DNA of 64,000 nt, from the NCBI RefSeq assembly GCF_004138485.1, contig NZ_RYEV01000003.1:1240001-1304000 (forward strand). The letters run 5' to 3'. Both the position numbers and the translations under genes were made by a program. Below the pieces are notes generated by a model. The model was given only the letters and a program-made list of their open reading frames with translations, did not search any database and was not told the origin of the DNA. The DNA is from Peristeroidobacter soli. Lineage in GTDB: Bacteria; Pseudomonadota; Gammaproteobacteria; Steroidobacterales; Steroidobacteraceae. Positions 1 through 8,257 of this stretch are shown piece by piece. Each line of letters opens with the position of its first letter. Within the stretch, counting starts at the first letter, position 1.

Positions 1-1
1 G

Positions 2-457
2 CTCTGGAAAGAAATCAACGAAGGCGGCGCGCTCGCGCACGGCTACACCTACTCGGGTCACCCGGCGTCGTGTGCCGTGGCGATTGCGAACATTCAGCTG
101 ATGAGTTCGGAAGGCCTGGTCGAGCGCGTACGGGAAGAGATCGCGCCGTACTTCCGCAAGAGCCTGCAGGAGCTGGCGGCGTCGCATCCCATCGTCGGCG
201 AGATTCGTGGCGTCGGTCTGATCGCGGCGATGCAGCTGGTGAAGAACAAGCAGACTCGCGAGATTTTCACGGCGCAGGACGATGCGGCCAATTTTTGCCG
301 CGACGTGGCTGCGAACCACGGTCTGATCATGCGAGCGGTGTATCAGTCGATGGTGCTGAGTCCGCCGCTGATCATCACCAAGGCTCAGGTCGATGAGCTG
401 ATCGAGAAGGCGCGCAAGGCGCTGGATGAGACCGCGAAAAAGTTTGGGTTAGGGTAA
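2..457 (+). CDS. Class III (omega) aminotransferase, C-terminal part
   Basis: This is the last 151 residues of a PLP-dependent class III aminotransferase whose start lies left of the window. The segment HGYTYSGHPASCAVA is the family's conserved block just after the PLP lysine, and the remainder is the small C-terminal domain (GEIRGVGLIAAMQLV, then the LSPPLIIT strand). Family members transfer an amino group from putrescine, beta-alanine or similar amines to pyruvate or 2-oxoglutarate. The catalytic lysine is outside the window, so substrate cannot be judged. The gene converges on the LysR regulator just downstream. Confidence 0.88.
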   Translation, partial: LWKEINEGGALAHGYTYSGHPASCAVAIANIQLMSSEGLVERVREEIAPYFRKSLQELAASHPIVGEIRGVGLIAAMQLVKNKQTREIFTAQDDAANFCRDVAANHGLIMRAVYQSMVLSPPLIITKAQVDELIEKARKALDETAKKFGLG

Positions 458-476
458 CGCCCACTACGGGCGCGGC

Positions 477-1466
477 TCAGGCCGTGCCCGCTTTTAGCTG
501 CGGGTGCTGTTTCTTGATGGTCGCGATCATCCATTGCCGGAACTTGCGGATCACCGGCGAATCCCAGCGCTTCTCGCGCGCGATGAAGTAATAGATACCG
601 ACCGCCAGCGGCTGAAACGCAGGCTTGCCCTCGCCGACATCGACCAGCCGGCCGCTGGCCAGGTCCTCCGCCACGATCAGATAGTTCGTCAACGAAATGC
701 CGCGGCCGTGCCGGGCCGCGTCCAATGTGAGATGGCCCTGCCACAGGCGCGTGCCGCTGAGCTCCACATCCTCGTGGATGCCGTGAAAGCTCAGCCAGTT
801 GCGCCAGCGATTGAAGTTCTCTTCATGCAGCAGCTGGTGGGTCAGCAGATCGCGCGGCTCGTTGATCGGGGCCGAGCGCGCCAGATAGTCGCGATTCGCG
901 ACGGCCAGCACCGGTGTGTGCACGATCTCCGAGCTGCGCAGCTCCGCTGCCAGTTCGACTCGATCCGCATAGGGCGCGACCAGCCGGATCTCGACGTCGG
1001 TGTGATGGGCCAGCACATCGGGCAGGCGGTCGAGCGGGCGGACTTCGATATCGATGCCCGGGTTGGCCTTCTCGAATTCGCCGAGGCGGCTCGACAGCCA
1101 GTGCAAAGCGAAACCGGGCATGCAGCGGATGTGCAGACGATGATCGTCGCCGCGCTTCATCAGATCGACGGTGGCACCGGCGATCATGTCGATCGCGCTG
1201 GCGATCTGCTTGTGATATCGGATGCCGTCCTCGGTCAGCACCGCGCCGCCGGGCGTTCGCTGAATGAGCTTGGTGCCGGTCCAATCTTCGATGGCGCGCA
1301 GGTGCCGGCTCACCACGGCATGGTCACGGCACAAATATTGGGCGGCCTTGCGGACACCGCCGAGGCGCGCGACGGCGTCGAATGCCCGCAACGCTTCGAA
1401 TGGCGGCAGCGCCTTGCGCGAGGGCAGGCTGGCCGCGGGCTGGTGTGCGATTTTTTCCTCGCTCAT
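477..1466 (-). CDS. LysR-family transcriptional regulator (GcvA-like)
   Basis: A 329-residue LysR-type regulator. An N-terminal winged helix-turn-helix (LPPFEALRAFDAVARLGGV, then SRHLRAIEDWTGTKLIQRT) is followed by a periplasmic-binding-like effector domain with the usual two lobes. The pattern of the first 90 residues is closest to the GcvA/AmpR branch. The ATG at 1466 is chosen; in-frame GTG (1475) and TTG (1478) codons lie just upstream. It is divergent from the POT transporter at 1650, with about 180 bp between them, the usual LysR arrangement, so it may control that transporter. Effector unknown. Confidence 0.88.
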   Translation of the reverse strand: MSEEKIAHQPAASLPSRKALPPFEALRAFDAVARLGGVRKAAQYLCRDHAVVSRHLRAIEDWTGTKLIQRTPGGAVLTEDGIRYHKQIASAIDMIAGATVDLMKRGDDHRLHIRCMPGFALHWLSSRLGEFEKANPGIDIEVRPLDRLPDVLAHHTDVEIRLVAPYADRVELAAELRSSEIVHTPVLAVANRDYLARSAPINEPRDLLTHQLLHEENFNRWRNWLSFHGIHEDVELSGTRLWQGHLTLDAARHGRGISLTNYLIVAEDLASGRLVDVGEGKPAFQPLAVGIYYFIAREKRWDSPVIRKFRQWMIATIKKQHPQLKAGTA

Positions 1467-1649
1467 CGATATCACCAATACTCGCTTGCTCCCCGCAGGG
1501 GAGGAAGCATTACAAATGACGGCATTCTGTACTTAAATCCGCCGGGATTGTGTCATGGCCGGTGCGAAAACGGCACCAAGGGGGGTGGCTTTGGCACTGC
1601 TAGCGCGGGCGGTTCCGCTGACACCATCGGTAAATTCTGCGAGTGAGGG

Positions 1650-3044
1650 GTGCCGTTGAACACTATCGCCGAAGCCGGTCAGCCCGTCGCGGCACCGGCG
1701 TCCAGTGCCGAATTTTTCGGCCATCCGCGCGGGCTGGCGTATATCGCCTTCACCGAAGCCTGGGAGCGATTTTCCTTTTACGGCATGCAGGCCCTGCTGG
1801 TGCTGTACATGTCGGGATATCTGTTGCAACCCGGCGTGATCGAGCAGGTGGCCGGGTTCGCCGGCCTGCGCGCCGCCATCGAGTCGGTATTCGGCACGTT
1901 GTCCACTCAAGCGCTCGCGGCCCAGATTTTCGGGCTGTATATCGGCCTGGTTTATTTCGTGCCCATTTTTGGTGGTCTGCTCGGCGACCACGTCATGGGA
2001 AGACGCCGGGCGGTGTTGCTCGGCGCGGCAGCCATGGCGGTCGGTCACTTCCTGATGGCGTTCGAAGCGGCGTTCCTGCCGGCGCTCGGTGCGCTCATCG
2101 TCGGCTCGGGTCTGCTGAAAGGAAATCTCGCGGCCCAGGTGGGTGCGTTATATGCGAAGGACGATCGCCGCCGTGACAGTGCCTATACCGCCTACTGCAC
2201 TGCTATCAACGTAGGCGCGTTCATTGCGCCGCTCGTGTGCGGCACGCTGGGTGAGTTCTACGGCTGGCACTATGGTTTCGGTGCCGCCGGCATCGGCATG
2301 CTGGTCGGCATCGTCATTTATCTTTCCGGTGCGAAATATTTGCCCGCCGACCGGCCACGTGGCGAGAAAGTTCACGAGCGCCCGCGCATGCAACCTGGCG
2401 ATCTGCGCAAGGTCATCGTGATATTGGTGCTGCTCGCGATCACCGCGCTGTTCTGGACGGTGCAGACGCAGGTGTGGAACACCTATCCGGTGTGGTTGCG
2501 CGATCATGTCGATCGCTCGCTGCCGTTCGGCTGGACGTTACCGGTCACCTGGTTCCAGGCGCTTGATTCCCTCACCGTGCTGTTGTTCGCGCCGCTGGTG
2601 ATGTTGGTGTGGCGTCGTCAGGCGCAACGCTCGGCCGAGCCCAGTGACCTGGGAAAAATCGCGCTCGGCTGCGGCTTCTTCGCCATCGCCTGTTTCCTGC
2701 TGGGCGCGGGACAATGGCTGGCCGGGGCCGATCGCGTGCCGGTGTGGTGGCCCATCGTGTTCCATTTCATCTGTGCCGCTTCGTACTTGTATGTGGCGCC
2801 GATTGCGCTGGCGTTGGTGTCGCGCGCGGCGCCGCCCGCCGTGAACGCCATGATGGTCGGCTCCTATTATCTCGGCTTGTTCGTCGGCGGCATCGCGAGC
2901 GGCTGGCTGGCACGCTTCTATGAGCCGCTGGGTCCGTCGCTGTTCTGGATGCTTCATGTGTCGATCGCGATCGCGGGCTCGCTCTGTATCCTGGCGCTGC
3001 GGCCCATGTTCGTCCGCGTCCTGGAGCTCGAAGCCCGAAGCTAG
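1650..3044 (+). CDS. POT/PTR2-family proton-coupled oligopeptide transporter
   Basis: A 464-residue inner-membrane carrier of the proton-dependent oligopeptide transporter family. The N-terminal block EAWERFSFYGMQALLVLYM is the family's ExxERFxYYG signature in helix 1, and GGLLGDHVMGRRRAVLLG is the loop after helix 2-3. Many hydrophobic segments follow, consistent with 12-14 helices. The start is GTG at 1650 preceded by GTGAGGG as ribosome-binding site. Expected to import di- and tripeptides with protons. Its stop overlaps the convergent gene that follows by four bases. Confidence 0.9.
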   Translation: MPLNTIAEAGQPVAAPASSAEFFGHPRGLAYIAFTEAWERFSFYGMQALLVLYMSGYLLQPGVIEQVAGFAGLRAAIESVFGTLSTQALAAQIFGLYIGLVYFVPIFGGLLGDHVMGRRRAVLLGAAAMAVGHFLMAFEAAFLPALGALIVGSGLLKGNLAAQVGALYAKDDRRRDSAYTAYCTAINVGAFIAPLVCGTLGEFYGWHYGFGAAGIGMLVGIVIYLSGAKYLPADRPRGEKVHERPRMQPGDLRKVIVILVLLAITALFWTVQTQVWNTYPVWLRDHVDRSLPFGWTLPVTWFQALDSLTVLLFAPLVMLVWRRQAQRSAEPSDLGKIALGCGFFAIACFLLGAGQWLAGADRVPVWWPIVFHFICAASYLYVAPIALALVSRAAPPAVNAMMVGSYYLGLFVGGIASGWLARFYEPLGPSLFWMLHVSIAIAGSLCILALRPMFVRVLELEARS

Positions 3045-3469
3045 AACGGCAACGGCTTGAGATCGGGATCGATCCACGCACGCCGCGCCATCACCGAGAA
3101 CAGCACCGGCTTCGACCAGTATTCGAACAGCCAGTCGGAGCGCCCGTAACGACTCGTCAGCAGCTCGTTCAGCGCCGTGTGCAACGGCGTTTCCGGCCGC
3201 TTTTCCAGCCAATCCCGCGCCGCCCGCAGTGAAGCGAGCGTGATGGTTTCGTGATAGCCGCTAGAATCGCTGTTCGCCACGCCGGTCGAGAGGTTGTAGG
3301 CACGGATCAATTTCGGCATGTCGGCTTCCGCGTTCATGCCGGGCCGGCGCAATACCCAGAAGGCCGCGGCGAAATGCGCCGCGTGCGTCCATTCCGGTTT
3401 GGGCAGGGTCCGTTCGATGACGCCCAGCGCGATGCGCTCGATGTCGGTGTCGCTCGAAAAAGAAGTCAT
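3041..3469 (-). CDS. Conserved-looking hypothetical protein, 142 aa
   Basis: Start ATG at 3469 is favoured by AGGAG eight bases upstream; a longer reading to 3604 has no such site. The protein is soluble and mostly helical, with an early block THAAHFAAAFWVLRRPG and the segment IRAYNLSTGVANSDSSGYHET. The histidines and the YHET motif suggest a small helical bundle, but I do not recognise the family and assign no function. It converges with the peptide transporter and shares its stop region. Confidence 0.6.
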   Translation of the reverse strand: MTSFSSDTDIERIALGVIERTLPKPEWTHAAHFAAAFWVLRRPGMNAEADMPKLIRAYNLSTGVANSDSSGYHETITLASLRAARDWLEKRPETPLHTALNELLTSRYGRSDWLFEYWSKPVLFSVMARRAWIDPDLKPLPF

Positions 3470-3796
3470 GGTCAAGCTCCTGACGGTGGGGTGGCCGGCG
3501 AAGCTCGACGCCCCGCCGGATGGCGGGGTTGCGGATGTTTGGTTGGAGGTTGGGCTAGATCTGGCCCGAGGAAGTCCGAACGCACGCACGCGCAACCGCC
3601 GCAATGAAGCGCGTTTGTTGCTGGAGGCGTTTGCTGATTCGGATCATGGCCGCGACTATAGGCGCGACCGCGGCAGCGGTCAAACGACCGGCCGGCGGCA
3701 CCGGGAATGTGCCGGCAGAAGCATTAAAGGTTTGTAATCATGCGACCGCCAGCGTGGCAAGCCAGCGCTGGCAGTGCATGAAAAACCCGAAGCGGA
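3470..3796. other. Intergenic region with one strong hairpin
   Basis: No convincing gene. The only clear structure is a perfect 7-bp hairpin at 3511-3528 (CCCCGCC-GGAT-GGCGGGG), which would sit in the 5' leader of the minus-strand gene that starts at 3469. It has no T tract in either direction, so it is not a normal intrinsic terminator. Confidence 0.4.
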
Positions 3797-4030
3797 TTAC
3801 TTGCGGGCTTTCTTCTTCGACGAGCGCAGCGACAGGCCGAGCTTGTGGATGCGCTGGCGGACGGCCGCTTCGGTGCGCTTCAGCTTGGTCGCGATGGCGC
3901 GAGCCGGGGTCTGTTCCTTGATCAGCGCCTTCATTTCACGGTCATTCTGACTCGTCCAACGAACGCGCGAGGTGGCCTTGGAGCTCTTCTTCTTAGCAGG
4001 AGTCTTCGAACGTTTTGCTTTAGTTGCCAT
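3797..4030 (-). CDS. Small basic helix-turn-helix protein
   Basis: A 77-residue lysine-rich protein. The start at 4030 is preceded by AGAGGA; upstream in-frame residues (to 4114) are less likely to be translated. The first about 25 residues are a basic tail (KRSKTPAKKKSSK); the rest resembles a SANT/Myb-like or resolvase-type HTH, with RWTSQNDREMKALIKEQTPARAIATKLKRTEAAVRQRIHKLG split over two helices and a recognition helix. Many proteobacteria have such small DNA-binding proteins of unknown regulon. A basic C-terminus (RSSKKKARK) ends it. Confidence 0.7.
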   Translation of the reverse strand: MATKAKRSKTPAKKKSSKATSRVRWTSQNDREMKALIKEQTPARAIATKLKRTEAAVRQRIHKLGLSLRSSKKKARK

Positions 4031-4113
4031 GGTTAGTCCTCTGGGTAACGCCGCTTGAATCCGCGGCCGCCACGACGAGTTCCGCGGTCGTGAGCTCGTC
4101 TGAATCAGTCGCA

Positions 4114-4131
4114 CCGATACATTTGTATCGG
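4114..4131. promoter_or_regulatory. 8-bp inverted repeat, TetR-type operator candidate
   Basis: CCGATACA-TT-TGTATCGG is a perfect inverted repeat with 8-bp arms and a two-base centre, about 85 bp upstream of the small HTH gene at 4030. Its size and shape match operators bound by TetR/AcrR-type dimers. No TetR gene is present in the window, so the regulator is either elsewhere or the small HTH protein. Confidence 0.45.
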
Positions 4132-4783
4132 CTTGACATTGGCGGTCGCTTATGAATCTTGGGTCCGTTCTCTACTACAGGGTCAGTTACAAAAAGTCAC
4201 AATCTGGGCGAGGGGCACGGATCGTGAGCTCGGGGAGTGCGATGACAATGTTCGATATGACCATGTTTGGAACGGAACGGCGCTATCGTACCAAATAAAC
4301 GTCGATGATTTATATGGTTCTGCGTGCAGAGCGCCGACAAATGACTCTGTCACTTTCGGTTACTACCGAAATATTCCCTGTAGGGCAAGCATCTAAACGA
4401 ATTTATATCGACCGGAATTGAGCGCCGATCCGGTAAAAATGCAAAAGGAATGTCGTGGCGCGCGCCGGATCAGATGTTTGGCGGGTGTTTCATGCGCTCG
4501 CCACGTGGATGATGGGACGCTGAACGAGCGCTGTCCCCATCCAAAACGGCCGGGCTCTCGAAAATTACAGAATGGCTACGCAGTCATGCGGAATTGGTGC
4601 GTAGCGTGCGCGATGGTCTGGCGGGGCGGCGGGGTGTAAGTAGATCACGCGCACTCGCCGCGTTCGCGTCGCCGCGCCCGATACGCAGATGGTGAAGCAA
4701 CGGGCGGCTGTCGTCCGCCGGAACCTTCCCGCATGCGCGCGATTGAGAATCGCAGGGTCGCGGTTTTCCAGCGGGAGCGGCGC
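4132..4783. other. Intergenic stretch, AT-richer than its surroundings
   Basis: About 650 bases without a confident gene. The part from roughly 4135 to 4450 is visibly AT-richer than the flanks. A plus-strand frame (4133-4396) reads cleanly and has a cysteine-containing C-terminus (GECDDNVRYDHVWNG, then SACRAP and IPCRAS), like the end of a small secreted protein, but no ribosome-binding site or signal peptide is seen. It may be a gene remnant. 4500-4783 shows nothing beyond the leader of the next operon. Confidence 0.3.
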
Positions 4784-5140
4784 ATGAGCCAGGACTTCAC
4801 ACAGCGGCTGAAACGAGGCGGCAGAGACCGGATGGAGCGTGGCAAACGCGCCGCGGCCGAACAGATTTCCGATATCGCCGAAGCCATCGATCGCGCCGGC
4901 GCACAGCTCGATGAAACACAGCCGATGCTGGCCAGTTATGCGGCAAAAATAGCCGATGGCGTCGGTGACCTCGCGATGCATCTGCGCGAGGAAAGCTTCG
5001 AGGATCTGTATCGACGCACCCGGGTGCTGGCGCTTCGTCATCCCGGAATGTTTCTACTCGGCAGCGTCGCGCTCGGCGTCGCGGTCGCGCGCTTCATGAA
5101 GGCCACCGCGATGCCCGATATCGAGGGTCGCCGATTATGA
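4784..5140 (+). CDS. Small YqjD/DUF883-like membrane-anchored protein
   Basis: First gene of a tight three-gene operon (ATGA overlaps at both junctions). The 118-residue product has an amphipathic, charged helical N-terminal part (AAAEQISDIAEAIDRAGAQL) and one C-terminal hydrophobic helix (HPGMFLLGSVALGVAVARF). This is the layout of small stress-induced inner-membrane proteins related to ElaB/YqjD, which tether ribosomes or stress factors to the membrane. Start ATG at 4784 is preceded by GGGAG. Exact function unknown. Confidence 0.65.
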   Translation: MSQDFTQRLKRGGRDRMERGKRAAAEQISDIAEAIDRAGAQLDETQPMLASYAAKIADGVGDLAMHLREESFEDLYRRTRVLALRHPGMFLLGSVALGVAVARFMKATAMPDIEGRRL

Positions 5141-5529
5141 CATCGCTATCGGAGACGGGCTCGCTGGCGGGCTTGCTCTCACGATTGCTGGACGAGGCGC
5201 GGGCCCTGGCAAGAAACGAGATCGCGCTGGCCCGCGCCGAAGCTCACAACGCCATGCGCGATGTGAAGCTGAGTATCGCGCCGTTCGCTATCGCCGCCGG
5301 CGTGCTGTTCGCCGGGGCGCTCACGCTGGTGGCCACGCTGGTGCTGGCGCTTTGCGAAGTGATGCGGCCGTGGGTCGCGGCGATGATCGTCAGCATCGTG
5401 CTGCTGGCGGCCGGCTGGATGCTGTTGAAGGCGGGCCGGCGCAAATGGGCCCACCTCGGCGAAGACTTCAATCGAACGCAGGAATCGTTACACAAAGATG
5501 CGACGGTGGTCGCGCGGAGGACCTCATGA
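5137..5529 (+). CDS. Phage holin-like superfamily III membrane protein (DUF1469)
   Basis: A 130-residue protein with two adjacent membrane helices (APFAIAAGVLFAGALTLVATL and AAMIVSIVLLAAGWMLL) between charged ends, matching the putative Actinobacterial holin-X / DUF1469 family. In non-phage contexts these are stress-related membrane proteins, always next to YqjD-like and DUF3618 partners as here. It overlaps the upstream and the downstream gene by four bases each, implying translational coupling. Real holin activity is unlikely because no endolysin is present. Confidence 0.75.
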   Translation: MTSLSETGSLAGLLSRLLDEARALARNEIALARAEAHNAMRDVKLSIAPFAIAAGVLFAGALTLVATLVLALCEVMRPWVAAMIVSIVLLAAGWMLLKAGRRKWAHLGEDFNRTQESLHKDATVVARRTS

Positions 5530-6116
5530 ACGCCACGACCGACAAGCGCAGCGCCGACGATCTGGAGCGCCGGGGCGAGCAGATCCGCGCCGATCTGGAT
5601 CGCACCCTGGATGAGATCGGACGCAGATTCTCGTCCGGGGAGCTGGTCGACCGTTCAGTGGATTTCGTGCGCGATCGCGGTCCGGAACTGTTGCGCGAGG
5701 CGGGAGAGTCGCTGCGTCGAAATCCCGGGCCGGTGTTGTTGACCGCGGCGGGTTTGATCTGGTGGGCCGGTTCGGCGCTGCGTTCGCGTTCCGAGCGCCG
5801 ATGGTTTGCTGGTGATTACAAGCCGGTGCGCGTCATCCGCAGGCGCACCCGATACGCCCGCTCACGATTGGATCGCGCGATGCACGAGCAACCCTTCACG
5901 CTCGGCGCACTGGCGCTCGCGGCGGGCGCGCTGATCGGTGCGGTGTTACCGATGAGCCGATATGAGAATAAATGGGTGGGGCCGGTTCATGACGAGGCCA
6001 TCGCTCGCGCGAAACAGGCGAGTCGCCGCGAATATGACGACCTGCGCCAGGCGGTAGCCGCGTCGTTGGAGCGTCGCGCCAACGAACTGCGCGGCTCCGC
6101 GCCCGTGCATCACTAG
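5526..6116 (+). CDS. DUF3618-family membrane protein
   Basis: Third gene of the operon, 196 residues, starting at an ATG that overlaps the previous stop. The N-terminus (ADDLERRGEQIRADLDRTLDEI) is the typical DUF3618 helical signature. Two hydrophobic segments follow (PGPVLLTAAGLIWWAGSAL; FTLGALALAAGALIGAVLP), then a charged helical tail. The three products probably form one envelope-stress module. The gene converges with the SDR downstream and shares its stop region. Confidence 0.75.
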   Translation: MNATTDKRSADDLERRGEQIRADLDRTLDEIGRRFSSGELVDRSVDFVRDRGPELLREAGESLRRNPGPVLLTAAGLIWWAGSALRSRSERRWFAGDYKPVRVIRRRTRYARSRLDRAMHEQPFTLGALALAAGALIGAVLPMSRYENKWVGPVHDEAIARAKQASRREYDDLRQAVAASLERRANELRGSAPVHH

Positions 6117-6979
6117 AGCAGCGGCTTGCCGCCGGTGACGGCGACGGTCGCGCCAGAAACATAGCTGCTTTCGTCGCTGGCGAGCATCACATACACGGGC
6201 GCCAGCTCGCAGGGCTGGGCCGGCCGTTTCATCGGATAATTCGCGCCAAACTCCCGCACTTTGTCGGCTGCCATGGAGGCCGGAATCAGCGGGGTCCACA
6301 CCGGGCCGGGAGCGACGGTGTTGGCTCGAATGCCTTTGTCGGCGAGCAGCTCCGCGAGGCCGGCGGTGAAGTTCTGGATCGCGCCCTTGGTGGTCGCGTA
6401 GGCCAGCAAGGTTGGGTTCGGCACATCGGCGTTGATCGATGCAGTATTGATGATACTGGCGCCGTCCTGCATGTGGGGCACCGCGGCCTTGGTGATATAG
6501 AACATGGCCGAGAGATTGGTTGCGATGGTCTTGTTCCATTCCTCGTCGGGGATCTTTTCCAACGAATCGAAGGTCATCTGGTGCGCGGCGTTGTTGACCA
6601 GAATGTCGACGCGTCCCAGTGCTTCGACCGTTTTCTTTACCAGCGCGCGGCAATGTTCGGCCGCCGCGATGTCACCCGGCACGAGCACGCATTTGCGGCC
6701 CGCCGCTTCGACCAGACGCTGAGTTTCACGCGCGTCTTCGTGCTCGTTGAGATAACTCACGACGACGTCGGCGCCCTCACGTGCGAACGCGAGCGCGACG
6801 GCGCGACCGATGCCTGAATCGGCGCCGGTGATCAGCGCCTTCTTATCCGTCAGCCGGTTCGCACCCTGGTAACTGTCCTCGCCATAGTCGGGCTCGGGAT
6901 CCATCGCCTTGCTCGAACCGGGCAAGGACTGTGTCTGTTTGGGGAAGGGCGGTTTGGGAAACTTTTTGCGCGTGCTCAT
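6113..6979 (-). CDS. SDR-family oxidoreductase (YghA / GS39 type)
   Basis: A 288-residue short-chain dehydrogenase with the extended N-terminus (FPKQTQSLPGSSKAMDP, then DSYQGANRL) typical of the YghA/general-stress-protein-39 group. Visible motifs: NAD(P)-binding TGADSGIGRAVALAFA, the NNAA strand, and the catalytic YATTKGA with Tyr and Lys three apart. Family members reduce aldehydes or oxidise sugars during stress; substrate unknown. It follows the envelope-stress operon convergently. Confidence 0.85.
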   Translation of the reverse strand: MSTRKKFPKPPFPKQTQSLPGSSKAMDPEPDYGEDSYQGANRLTDKKALITGADSGIGRAVALAFAREGADVVVSYLNEHEDARETQRLVEAAGRKCVLVPGDIAAAEHCRALVKKTVEALGRVDILVNNAAHQMTFDSLEKIPDEEWNKTIATNLSAMFYITKAAVPHMQDGASIINTASINADVPNPTLLAYATTKGAIQNFTAGLAELLADKGIRANTVAPGPVWTPLIPASMAADKVREFGANYPMKRPAQPCELAPVYVMLASDESSYVSGATVAVTGGKPLL

Positions 6980-7019
6980 GCCCGAAACAAGGGAGCAGCG
7001 GAATATAAAGTTCCTTGGG

Positions 7020-8042
7020 TCAGCGCTCGGTGACGATCAGAAGTACGACGCTTTCGTAATTGAGCTCATGTAAGAAACGCAACTCGGGGCGCGACGCGAC
7101 GCGCAGCAGGCCGGCGAGGCCGGTCGCGCCGGATTCGGTGGTCGCAGGTCCGCCGGCGCTTTGCAACTCAGCGGCGGCGGCGTGCAGCTGAGCATCCGAG
7201 ACAACGACGGAAGCCACCGCGTGCCTCTGCAGAATTCGCAGCGCCGGTGCCGAGGCCATGCCACACGCGAGCATCGAAGCAGAGCTGTGAAGATTGCCTC
7301 TGATGAGTGTGGGCTTGCCGGCGCGCAATGCCTGCGCGACACAGGGTGCGGTGTCCGGCTCGACGACAAGAGATTTGCCGGGCCCGCGAAGCAGCGGTTG
7401 CAGGCCCTCGACCATGGCTGCGGCGAGACCGCCGACACCGGCCTGCACGAACAAATGTGTCGGTCGTTCGAACGACGATTCGTGAAACTGAGTGATGAGC
7501 TCGTCCGCCAGCAGTCCGTAACCGGCCATCACTTCATTGACGATCGGATTGTCCGCGTCGCTCGAGGTGTCGGAGATCAACAATCCGTCGCCCCGTGCCG
7601 CAGCCGCTGCGGCGGCGAGCACGGCGTCATCGTAGGTCCCGTTGACGTGAACGAGTTCGGCTCCGAGCGCTTTGATGCGAGCCGCGCGGGCGATGCTGAC
7701 GTCTCGGGGCAGGAAAACAGTAGCTTTGGTGCCGGCCTTGTTTGCAGCCGCCGCGACGGACAAACCGTGGTTGCCTTCGCTGGCGCAAATCAATCGAGGC
7801 AGGGCTCGGGGCGACGTGCCGGAGATGAGATCACGCGGATCGGTGCCAGTAGCCGCTGCCAGCGCGCGAATGCCGGCAATCATTCCGCCGAGCGATTTGA
7901 AACTGCCGAGCGGCCGTTCGCCCTCGACTTTGACGAACACCCGGGCGACGCCCGCCAGCTGAGCGAGCGCCGGCAGTTCGAGTAACGGGGTGGGTCGGGC
8001 GTCTGGCCAAAGCTGCGCCCAGAGATCTTTGAGTGCTGGCAT
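7020..8042 (-). CDS. PLP-dependent beta-family lyase (diaminopropionate ammonia-lyase-like)
   Basis: A 340-residue fold-type II PLP enzyme. The PLP lysine lies in PLGSFKSLGG, the substrate/phosphate region in CASEGNHGLSVAAAA, and the glycine-rich phosphate loop in VQAGVGGLAAAM. The order and spacing match diaminopropionate ammonia-lyases and threonine-dehydratase-like enzymes, which eliminate ammonia to give 2-keto acids. Slightly shorter than typical DpaL (about 400), so exact substrate is uncertain. Stands alone on the minus strand. Confidence 0.75.
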   Translation of the reverse strand: MPALKDLWAQLWPDARPTPLLELPALAQLAGVARVFVKVEGERPLGSFKSLGGMIAGIRALAAATGTDPRDLISGTSPRALPRLICASEGNHGLSVAAAANKAGTKATVFLPRDVSIARAARIKALGAELVHVNGTYDDAVLAAAAAAARGDGLLISDTSSDADNPIVNEVMAGYGLLADELITQFHESSFERPTHLFVQAGVGGLAAAMVEGLQPLLRGPGKSLVVEPDTAPCVAQALRAGKPTLIRGNLHSSASMLACGMASAPALRILQRHAVASVVVSDAQLHAAAAELQSAGGPATTESGATGLAGLLRVASRPELRFLHELNYESVVLLIVTER

Positions 8043-8257
8043 GTCGCGAAGTATGGACGAGGCTTCGCGGCGGGCCGCCGCAATAAGGACGGCGACTTTG
8101 CAGTTAAACCGCTATTCGTCGTCCAGCGGCACCGGAATGGCCAGGCTTTGTTTGACCAGGTTCAGCACCGCCCGGGAAAAAATGTGACCGGCGCTGTCGG
8201 AACCGCGCCGGGTCGCTCGTCCTTCGGTCAACAGTGGCAGCGGATGAGGAGACGTTC

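Noticed and set aside
1501-1540. Promoter TTACAA-17-TTAAAT before the POT gene
   Set aside because: Spacing is right but only three of six -35 bases match; not strong enough to list.
5137-5529. Phage lysis cassette
   Set aside because: The holin-like protein is in the usual chromosomal stress trio (YqjD-like, DUF1469, DUF3618); no endolysin, spanin or other phage gene is present.
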